Assembly (NCBI GenBank): GCA_003491925.1
Contig: DNAU01000006.1
Location: forward strand, 1-8,078
Source of the DNA: Chloroflexota bacterium
GTDB taxonomy: Bacteria; Chloroflexota; Dormibacteria; Aeolococcales; Aeolococcaceae
DNA length: 8,078 nucleotides
Direction of reading: 5' to 3'
Below the pieces are notes generated by a model. The model did not search any database, was not told the DNA's origin, and saw only the letters and a program-made list of their open reading frames with translations. Shown here piece after piece: positions 1 to 5,379 of the stretch (position 1 is its first letter; every line of letters begins with the position of its first letter). The position numbers and the translations under genes are program-made.

Positions 1-4
1 CGCA

Positions 5-92
5 GGCGCGAGATGCAATCGCGCCGATCGGGGTCCCCGCGTGGCCTGCCACGTGGGGTGAGATCACAAGCCGCCGACGCCAGAGGCGTCGG
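5..92 (+). promoter_or_regulatory. Three consecutive hairpins upstream of lysK (possible structured leader or terminator cluster)
   Basis: No convincing gene is seen in bases 1-148. Three inverted repeats stand in a row. The first is 5-11 with 19-25 (7 bp, loop GATGCAA). The second is 35-44 with 49-58 (10 bp with one G-U, loop CCTG). The third is 74-81 with 85-92 (8 bp, loop AGA). None is followed by a T-run, so none is a classical intrinsic terminator. A smaller alternative stem, 91-94 with 99-102, would compete with the third. The position just before the lysK-lysY-lysZ operon fits either a leader RNA for that operon or the end of an unseen upstream transcript. I do not recognise a named riboswitch or ncRNA family. 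The pairings are seen directly; the function is inference. Confidence 0.45.
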
Positions 93-136
93 ACGAGCGT
101 CCCCCCGAAGCTGACGTGCCCCACCGGCGCAATCCC

Positions 137-142
137 GGAAGA
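137..142 (+). promoter_or_regulatory. Ribosome binding site that decides the lysK start
   Basis: GGAAGA lies six bases before the ATG at 149. The upstream in-frame GTG at 116 has only a weak GAAG near it and would add eleven Arg/Pro-rich residues with no family counterpart that I know of, so 149 is preferred. Confidence 0.5.
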
Positions 143-148
143 CGTCCC

Positions 149-1225
149 ATGACCGCGACCGGGGCCACCGCCGAGACCGCCGCGCCCGCCATCGCGGTCG
201 GCGACCTCCTGCTCGAGATGCTCGCCATCCCGAGCCCGACGGGCAGTGAGTGGAGGCTGGCGGCGGCGCTCCGGGAGCGACTGGCGGGCGCCGGCTTCGC
301 CGCCGAGATCGATCCCGCCGGCAGCGTGGTGGCCACCCGGGGCGACGGGCCGCGCGAGCTCATGCTGCTCGGCCACCTCGACACCGTGCCCGGGACCATC
401 CCGCCCCGCCTCGAGGCCGGCCGGATCCACGGCCGCGGCGCGGTCGACGCCAAAGGCCCACTGGCCGCCGCCATCGCCGCCGTGGCGCGCCGGCCGCTCG
501 ACCCGCGGACGCGGCTCACGGTGATCGGCTGCGTCGACGAGGAGGGCGACTCCCGCGGAGCCCGCCAGGTCGCAACCCGTCCCGCTCCCGACACCCTGAT
601 CGTGCTCGAGCCGAGCGGCTGGGAGGCGGTGACCGTCGGGTACCGGGGGATCGTCCGCGCCGAGCTGCGCCTGGAGGATGCCCTCCGGCACCGTGCCGCG
701 CCGGCGTCGACGGTGGCCGACCGGCTCGTCGCTCTGCTCGCCCGCCTCCAGCGCGACCTCGACGACCGGGGCGCGGGACGCAGCTCGTTCCACCGCGCCG
801 ACCTGCGCGTCACCGGGCTGGAGGTCGTCGGCACCGGGCTCCGCGAAGCGGCTCTGGCGCGGCTCCAGTTCCGGCTCCCCCCGGACCTCGGCTCGGCGGC
901 GCTCCTCGACTGGCTGGACCGGGAGCGGGGCGAGGCCGAGCTCCTGGTCCAATTCGCCGTCGACGCGGTCCACACCCCCCGCGACAGCCGAGCGGCTCGG
1001 GCGCTGGCCCGCGCCATCCGCCATCGGGGCGGAGCCCCCCACCAGAAGGTCAAGACCGGGACCGCCGACATGAACCTGCTCGTCCCCCGCTGGGGCTGCC
1101 CCGCCGTGGCGTACGGTCCCGGCGACTCGCATCTCGACCACACCCCCGAGGAGGCGGTCGACGTGGAGGAGCTGGAGCGCGCGGTCGACGTCCTCGACGC
1201 CGCCCTGGGGGGGCTCAGCCGGTGA
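149..1225 (+). CDS. lysK: [LysW]-lysine/[LysW]-ornithine hydrolase (M20 family deacylase)
   Basis: This enzyme hydrolyses the bond between the carrier protein LysW and the finished amino acid, releasing lysine (or ornithine) in the cytoplasm at the last step of the LysW pathway. The 358-residue product has the full M20 di-metal site: GHLDT (H76, D78), GRGAVDAKG (bridging D100), VDEEGD (base E131, ligand E132), VLEPSG (E154) and SHLDHTPEE (H331). The motifs GYRG and KTGTADMN are characteristic of the LysK branch rather than DapE or ArgE. A small lid domain lies between about residues 165 and 275. ATG 149 is chosen over GTG 116 because of its Shine-Dalgarno site. The stop overlaps the lysY start as GTGA, so translation is probably coupled. 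Sequence alone does not show whether lysine, ornithine or both are the substrate. DapE/ArgE-type annotation is the main alternative, made unlikely by the neighbours lysY and lysZ. Confidence 0.88.
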   Translation: MTATGATAETAAPAIAVGDLLLEMLAIPSPTGSEWRLAAALRERLAGAGFAAEIDPAGSVVATRGDGPRELMLLGHLDTVPGTIPPRLEAGRIHGRGAVDAKGPLAAAIAAVARRPLDPRTRLTVIGCVDEEGDSRGARQVATRPAPDTLIVLEPSGWEAVTVGYRGIVRAELRLEDALRHRAAPASTVADRLVALLARLQRDLDDRGAGRSSFHRADLRVTGLEVVGTGLREAALARLQFRLPPDLGSAALLDWLDRERGEAELLVQFAVDAVHTPRDSRAARALARAIRHRGGAPHQKVKTGTADMNLLVPRWGCPAVAYGPGDSHLDHTPEEAVDVEELERAVDVLDAALGGLSR

Positions 1226-2265
1226 GGGCGATCGTTCAGGGCGGCTCCGGATACGCGGGGGGCGAGCTGCTCCGGCTGCTCGCCGGCCATCCCGGCATCG
1301 AGGTCACCCAGGTCTCGTCGGAGCGGCTGCGGGGAAGGCCGGTCACCGCCGTGCACCCCCAGCTCCGCGACCGCACCCAGCTCCGCTTCTGCGGGCGCGA
1401 CGACCTCGAGCCGGCGGACGTGGTCTTCTCGGCGCTCCGCCACGGGGAGACCGCGCCCGGCATCGACGCCACCCTGGCGCTGGCGCCCATCGTCGTCGAC
1501 CTCTCCGCGGACTTCCGGCTCCACGACCCCGCCGACTATCCCCGCTGGTACGGCTGGGAGCACCCGCGCCCGGAGCTGCTGCCCACCTTCTCCGCCGGCC
1601 TGGCCGAGCTCCACCGTGCCGAGATCGCGGGCGGCGACCGCCTCTCCATCGGCGGCTGCGTCGCCACGGCAACCATCCTGGCGCTGGCGCCGTTCATCCG
1701 GGCCGGCCTGGTCGACCCGACCATGCCGATCGTGGCCGATGCCCTGATCGGTTCCTCGGCGGCGGGATCGGAGCCCACCCCGACGTCGCACCACCCCCAC
1801 CGGAGCGGCGCCATGCACAGCTTCGCCCCCACCGGGCACCGCCACACCGCCGAGGTGCTCCAGGACCTGCGGGCCCTGGGCGCGGTCGGCGAGGTGGCCC
1901 TCAGCGTCACCTCGGTGGAGGCGGTCCGGGGCATCCTGGTCACCGCCCACCTCTGGCTCGGGGATGCGCTGGAGGAGCGGGAGATCTGGCGGGTGCTGCG
2001 GCCGCTGACCGCCGCGGAGCCCTTCCTCCGGATGGTCAAGCAAGCCCACGGCCTGCACCGCCACCCCGATCCGCGCCTGGTCACCGGGACCAACTTCTGC
2101 GACCTCGGCTTCAGCCGCGACCCGCACTCGCGCCGCCTGGTGGTGACCGCGGCCATCGACAACCTGGGCAAGGGCGCCGCCGGCCAGGCAATCCAGGCCG
2201 CCAACATCCGGCTCGGCTTCCCCGAGACCGCGGGGCTGGAGCAGACCGGCCTCTATCCGCTGTGA
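1222..2265 (+). CDS. lysY: [LysW]-aminoadipate/[LysW]-glutamyl phosphate reductase (LysY/ArgC family)
   Basis: The enzyme reduces the LysW-bound acyl phosphate to the semialdehyde with NADPH, between the kinase LysZ and the aminotransferase LysJ. The 347-residue product, usual for the family, begins with a Rossmann dinucleotide loop (GGSGYAGGELL, residues 7-17). The catalytic cysteine is C146 in GGCVATATILAL. This matches the LysY-type GCxAT form, where classical ArgC has PGCYPT. A histidine in PTGHRH (H206) is the likely acid/base. The C-terminal DNLGKGAAGQA motif closes the cofactor site. The GTG start at 1222 overlaps the lysK stop by four bases, with a G-run at 1207-1213 as weak ribosome binding site. 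The open frame extends upstream inside lysK, but those residues are Arg/Pro-rich shadow sequence and the family N-terminus starts at this GTG. Classical ArgC is the alternative. Confidence 0.9.
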   Translation: MRAIVQGGSGYAGGELLRLLAGHPGIEVTQVSSERLRGRPVTAVHPQLRDRTQLRFCGRDDLEPADVVFSALRHGETAPGIDATLALAPIVVDLSADFRLHDPADYPRWYGWEHPRPELLPTFSAGLAELHRAEIAGGDRLSIGGCVATATILALAPFIRAGLVDPTMPIVADALIGSSAAGSEPTPTSHHPHRSGAMHSFAPTGHRHTAEVLQDLRALGAVGEVALSVTSVEAVRGILVTAHLWLGDALEEREIWRVLRPLTAAEPFLRMVKQAHGLHRHPDPRLVTGTNFCDLGFSRDPHSRRLVVTAAIDNLGKGAAGQAIQAANIRLGFPETAGLEQTGLYPL

Positions 2266-2319
2266 GCGCCATGGGTCGCGGGCGGCCGTGACCACGGTGA
2301 CCCCCACGGGCGGGCGGTC
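2266..2319 (+). other. lysY-lysZ gap with 21-bp direct repeat and overlapping mini-ORFs
   Basis: This short gap contains a direct repeat, 2278-2298 and 2310-2330, with 20 of 21 positions identical at a 32-base offset. The second copy includes the lysZ start codon. Three GTGA tetramers (2262, 2288, 2320) define two very short frames: a 9-codon frame opening on the lysY stop and an 11-codon frame. Each ends where the next begins, and the last ends on the lysZ GTG. This could pass ribosomes from lysY to lysZ by termination-reinitiation, or be chance in GC-rich DNA after a local duplication. The overlaps are seen; use by ribosomes is inference. Confidence 0.4.
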
Positions 2320-2330
2320 GTGACCACGGT
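2278..2330 (+). repeat. 21-bp near-perfect direct repeat (2278-2298 and 2310-2330)
   Basis: The two copies share 20 of 21 bases, including GTGACCACGGT in both. The first copy is a decoy of the lysZ start region but is out of frame with lysZ and stops after 11 codons. A small tandem duplication of the lysZ start region is the simplest origin. Confidence 0.6.
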
Positions 2331-3147
2331 CGTCAAGGTCGGCGGGAGCCTGGAGGTCGACGAGGCGGGACCGCTGATCGCCGAGCTGGCCGGCTTCGAC
2401 GGTCCCCTGCTGATCGTCCACGGCGCCCACCTCCAGCTCGACCGGCTGGCCGCCGAGCTGGGTCATCCCCCGCGGATGGTCACGTCGGCGCGCGGCGAGG
2501 TAACCCGGTACACCGATCGCCGGACCATGGATCACTTCCTGATGGCGTATTGCGGGCTGGTCAACAAGCGGCTGGTGGAGGCGCTGCGTCGCCAGGGCGC
2601 CGACGCGGTCGGGCTCTCAGCCATGGACGGCGGCATCGCGACCGGCCGGCGCAGGCCCGATCTGCGCATCGTCGAGGCCGGCCGCTCCCGGATGCTCCAC
2701 GACAACCACGCGGGTGGCATCGAGCGCCTCGACCCCTCGTTGCTCCGGCTCCTCCTCGACACCGGACGGCTCCCGGTGCTGACCCCACCCGCCATCTCCG
2801 ACCAGGGCGAGGCGATCAACGTCGACGGCGATCGCCTGGCGGCGGAGGTGGCCATCGCGGTGGGCGCGGAGCGCCTCTTGATCCTGATGAACGTGCCGGG
2901 GCTGCTCGGCGACCCCGCCGACCCCTCGACGCTGATCCCGCGCCTCGGCCGGGAGCAGATCGACACCCACCTCCCGCTGGCCCGGGGCCGGGCCAGGGTC
3001 AAGCTGCTGGCCGCCCGGCGGGCGCTGGAGGGCGGCGTAGCCGCGGTCGTCCTCGGCGATGGGCGGGGCGAGAGGCCGCTCCGCCACGCCCTCGATGGGG
3101 CCGGCACCTGGATCACGGACCCGGAAGGCAGGCCACTGGCGTCCTGA
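2320..3147 (+). CDS. lysZ: [LysW]-aminoadipate/[LysW]-glutamate kinase (LysZ, ArgB-like amino acid kinase)
   Basis: The enzyme uses ATP to phosphorylate the side carboxylate of the LysW-bound amino acid, making the substrate for LysY. The 275-residue product is an amino acid kinase fold: VVKVGGS with K6 at the phosphate site, HGAH (34-37) at the glycine-rich substrate loop, VTRYTDRRT (61-69), LSAMDGG (99-105), INVDGD (166-171), LMNVPGL (189-195) and K228 in RVKLLAA. The RYTD and NVPGL motifs are typical of LysZ rather than ArgB from the acetylated arginine pathway. HGAH replaces the more usual HGGG or HGGS, a modest oddity at the substrate loop. GTG 2320 gives the normal family N-terminus; an earlier GTG at 2288 is out of frame. 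It is the last gene of the lysK-lysY-lysZ cluster; no lysJ follows. Whether it serves lysine, arginine or both is not decided by sequence alone. Confidence 0.88.
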   Translation: MTTVVKVGGSLEVDEAGPLIAELAGFDGPLLIVHGAHLQLDRLAAELGHPPRMVTSARGEVTRYTDRRTMDHFLMAYCGLVNKRLVEALRRQGADAVGLSAMDGGIATGRRRPDLRIVEAGRSRMLHDNHAGGIERLDPSLLRLLLDTGRLPVLTPPAISDQGEAINVDGDRLAAEVAIAVGAERLLILMNVPGLLGDPADPSTLIPRLGREQIDTHLPLARGRARVKLLAARRALEGGVAAVVLGDGRGERPLRHALDGAGTWITDPEGRPLAS

Positions 3148-3264
3148 GGCCGGGACGCGGAAGAATTAGGGGTCTGTGAGCCCACACCCGATCGTCGTCG
3201 GGGCGATCGCCCCTGTCCGCGTTCGCCCCCGCCCACCCCGCCCCGGCCGCCTGGGGAGCCCGGC
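3148..3264 (+). promoter_or_regulatory. lysZ-kinase intergenic region with 14-bp perfect palindrome
   Basis: The gap between lysZ and the kinase gene contains GGGGCGATCGCCCC at 3200-3213, a perfect palindrome. It can fold as a 5-bp stem with a GATC loop, or serve as a dimeric operator. No T-run follows it, so an intrinsic terminator is not supported. The patch AAGAATTAGG at 3161-3170 is the only AT-rich stretch and might hold a -10 element, but I see no matching -35. Promoter assignment is therefore weak. Confidence 0.35.
3253..3258 (+). promoter_or_regulatory. Ribosome binding site of the histidine kinase gene
   Basis: GGGGAG lies six bases before the ATG at 3265, a good Shine-Dalgarno match at the best spacing. 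It supports this start. Confidence 0.6.
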
Positions 3265-5262
3265 ATGACCGGCGACCGCGTCAGCCAGGTCCTGCAGCTC
3301 GTGGTCGCGGCGGCGTTCCTGCTGATCGGACTGCTCGCCCTGCGCGATTGGTGGCGGGGCGGCGAGCGCCGCCGGGGCTACCTGGCGCTGGCGCTGGGCT
3401 CCCTGGGGCTGGTGGCCCTCGCCGGTGGGTTGGAGTCGCTGGTCGGCAACCAGCCCAGTCTCGACGGGCTGCTGCTCGTGCTCTTCATGCTCTCCGCGGC
3501 GGGGCTGCTCCTGTATCGGGACTCGGTGCTGCGGCTGCCAACCTGGGTGAGGATCCTGGCAGCGGTCCTGCTGGCGGGCCCGACCGCCTTCATCCTGGTG
3601 GTCGGCACGCCGGCCTCGGCCAACCCGGCCGCCACCACGCCGATCCGGAGCGCGGCCCTCGACCTCCTGCTCGCGGTCTGGTGCCTGGCGGTCGCGGAGC
3701 CGGCGTACCGGCTGTTCCGCTTCTCGGGAGGCCTCCCCCTCATCCAGCGGGCACGGATGCGCTCCCTCGCCGCCGGCTACGCCGGGATCATGATCGTGGT
3801 CGTCCTCATCCTGGTCGCGTTCATGGCCGGCGACGACAACCGCGTCGGCCTCGCCCTCCAGGCCTGCGCCCTGCTCTGCGTCCCTCCTCTCTACGTGGGC
3901 TTCGCCCCGCCTCGATGGCTGCGCGCGCGCTGGCGCCGGCCGGTCGAGGATCGGCTCCGCCGCGCCACCCACGACCTCCTACTGTTCAGCCCCGACCGGG
4001 CGACCCTGGCCAGCCGCGGCCTCGACTGGGCCATCCGGCTGGTGGGGGGAGCCTCAGGCCTGATCGCGGACGCGGGCGGTGAGCTGCTCGCCACCCAGGG
4101 GCTCTCCGAGGCCGAGGCTCGTGAGATCCTCGAGCTGCCGGAGCTGCGCCTTCCCGAGCACCTGGTCCGGATCGGCAACGGGGGGCGGACCGCGGTCGTG
4201 CACCGGCTCGCGGTGAGCTCCGGCACCGGACACCTGGTCGTGCTCGCCGGCTCGCTCTCGCCCACCATCGACGCCGAGGAGGCCGGCTGGCTCGCCGGGT
4301 ACGCCGCCGCCCTCTCGATCGCCCTCGACCGCGTGCGGGTGTCGGAGCTGCTGGCCCAGACCGCCGACGAGCTGCGCGCCGCCAGGGACATGGCGGAGGC
4401 GGCGAGCCGGGCCAAGAGCGAGTTCCTCTCCCGGGTGAGCCACGAGCTGCGCACCCCGCTCACCTCGATGATCGGGTTCGCCGAGCTGCTCCTCGGTCAC
4501 CAGCTCGACGCCGAGCAGGAGCGCCACGTCCGCACCATCCTGAGGGCGGGCGATCACCTCCTCGGGCTGGTCAACGAGATGCTCGACATCTCGCGGATCG
4601 AGGACGGGCGGATCGCGCTCACCTCGGAGCCGGTGAGCGTCGACCAGGTGGTGGCCGACGTCCTCGACCTGACCCGGCCGATGGCCGGGGAGCTCAACAC
4701 CAGGGTGCGCGTGCCGACGATCCCGGGATCGCTGCGCGTCACCGCCGATCGTCAGCGACTGACCCAGGTCCTGCTCAACCTCGTCACCAACGCCATCAAG
4801 TACAACCGCCGGGGGGGATGGGTCGAGATCCGGGCCACCACCGCCGGCGGGCGATGCCGGGTCTGGGTCCAGGACGGGGGGGTGGGGATCCGGCCGGAGG
4901 AGGTGGAGCGCCTCTTCGCTCCCTTCGAACGCCTCTCCGCCGCCGCCTCCGAGGTCGAGGGCACCGGTCTGGGGCTCGCCCTCTCCAAGTCGCTGGTGGA
5001 GGCTATGGGCGGCACCATCGGCGTCGAGAGCGTGCTGGGCAAGGGGAGCACCTTCTGGGTCGAGCTGGCCCGGGCTGCGCCGGCCAAGCCGGCGGTCAGC
5101 CGGGACGGCGAGCCTGGGACCTCACTGGTGGGGAGCGCGGCACGCGAGGGTGCCGGCGCCGACCGTGCGGGCGCTGACGGTGCCGGCGCGGAGCACGCCG
5201 GGCCGGCTGGTGCAGCGCAGGAGGGTGCCATGGCCGGGGAGGGGGCCGCCTCGACGGCGTGA
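3265..5262 (+). CDS. Seven-TM sensor histidine kinase with GAF-like region and Ala/Gly-rich tail
   Basis: This is a membrane sensor kinase that should autophosphorylate on His and pass phosphate to a response regulator. No regulator gene is adjacent. About seven hydrophobic segments fall near residues 8-26, 39-57, 67-84, 94-113, 129-148, 168-188 and 195-213, resembling 7TM-type kinase sensor regions. A weak GAF-like region covers about 242-355, followed by a short helical linker. HisKA has SHELRTPLTSMIGF with phospho-acceptor H393. The ATPase domain has N-box LLNLVTNAIKYN (N505, N509), G1 DGGVGI (537-542), F-box LFAPF (550-554) and G2 GTGLGL (566-571), so it should be active. The domain ends near residue 602. 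The last 63 residues are an Ala/Gly-rich tail with a 10-residue repeat. The signal sensed cannot be told. Ortholog naming is not justified. Confidence 0.88.
   Translation: MTGDRVSQVLQLVVAAAFLLIGLLALRDWWRGGERRRGYLALALGSLGLVALAGGLESLVGNQPSLDGLLLVLFMLSAAGLLLYRDSVLRLPTWVRILAAVLLAGPTAFILVVGTPASANPAATTPIRSAALDLLLAVWCLAVAEPAYRLFRFSGGLPLIQRARMRSLAAGYAGIMIVVVLILVAFMAGDDNRVGLALQACALLCVPPLYVGFAPPRWLRARWRRPVEDRLRRATHDLLLFSPDRATLASRGLDWAIRLVGGASGLIADAGGELLATQGLSEAEAREILELPELRLPEHLVRIGNGGRTAVVHRLAVSSGTGHLVVLAGSLSPTIDAEEAGWLAGYAAALSIALDRVRVSELLAQTADELRAARDMAEAASRAKSEFLSRVSHELRTPLTSMIGFAELLLGHQLDAEQERHVRTILRAGDHLLGLVNEMLDISRIEDGRIALTSEPVSVDQVVADVLDLTRPMAGELNTRVRVPTIPGSLRVTADRQRLTQVLLNLVTNAIKYNRRGGWVEIRATTAGGRCRVWVQDGGVGIRPEEVERLFAPFERLSAAASEVEGTGLGLALSKSLVEAMGGTIGVESVLGKGSTFWVELARAAPAKPAVSRDGEPGTSLVGSAAREGAGADRAGADGAGAEHAGPAGAAQEGAMAGEGAASTA
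5146..5205 (+). repeat. Two 30-bp imperfect tandem repeats in the kinase C-terminal tail
   Basis: Bases 5146-5175 and 5176-5205 encode EGAGADRAGA and DGAGAEHAGP, in phase with the frame. The core GGTGCCGGCGC recurs exactly 30 bases apart. This is a small minisatellite-like expansion at the end of the kinase gene, beyond the ATPase domain, probably a disordered tail. Confidence 0.55.
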
Positions 5263-5295
5263 CCGGGGGCGCCCCGGCGGCCGCGCCCGGCGGCC
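5263..5295 (+). terminator. Two GC-only hairpins directly after the kinase stop
   Basis: Bases 5263-5268 pair with 5272-5277 (loop GCG), and 5279-5284 pair with 5290-5295 (loop GCCCG). They follow the stop codon without a gap, which suits a 3' end structure. No T-run follows, and such stems arise easily in DNA this GC-rich, so a terminator role is only tentative. Confidence 0.25.
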
Positions 5296-5309
5296 ACCCG
5301 AGTGGAGGC

Positions 5310-5379
5310 TAGTGCACTGGCCTGGAGGTGGCTTTCTGGTTCGGATGAAACGGGAAGTTGCCTCTGGGCCGGTGCACTA
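5310..5379 (+). repeat. 70-base long hairpin element in the convergent gap (REP/MITE-like or RNA hairpin)
   Basis: The two halves pair end to end around a GGAT loop (5343-5346). From 5310/5379 to 5342/5347 there are 33 positions: 24 Watson-Crick, 8 G-U and one G-A mismatch (5339/5350). The ends are TAGTGCAC and GTGCACTA. All eight wobbles are G-U when read as + strand RNA (A-C on the other strand), which suggests the + strand molecule is the one that folds. By count, 41 of 70 bases are G or C, visibly less than the flanking DNA. Pairing stops abruptly at both ends (5309/5380), and I see no clear target-site duplication. It lies downstream of the kinase gene, and its outer three bases are the nuoN stop codon. 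A REP-like or miniature mobile hairpin, or a strong 3'-end RNA structure, are the two main readings. I do not recognise a named family. Confidence 0.7.

Noticed and set aside
3..152. Open + strand frame from the window edge that ends in an ATGA overlap with the lysK ATG, as if it were the tail of an upstream operon gene
   Set aside because: The overlap is attractive, but the residues are Arg/Pro-rich with no family resemblance, and the stretch carries three strong hairpins more typical of non-coding DNA. Sequence before base 1 would settle it.
2266..2319. A lysW carrier gene in the lysY-lysZ gap
   Set aside because: LysW needs about 55 codons with Cys pairs and a Glu-rich C-terminus; the gap is 54 bases long with no such frame.
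64..2535. 823-codon open frame on the - strand opposite lysK, lysY and lysZ
   Set aside because: Its product is Arg/Gly/Pro/Asp-rich low-complexity with no motifs, as expected for the reverse complement of GC-rich genes that are themselves clearly recognised on the + strand.
5310..5379. Ordinary intrinsic terminator
   Set aside because: There is no T-run after the stem on either strand, and the stem is far longer than usual, so terminator alone does not explain it, although a 3'-end role is not excluded.
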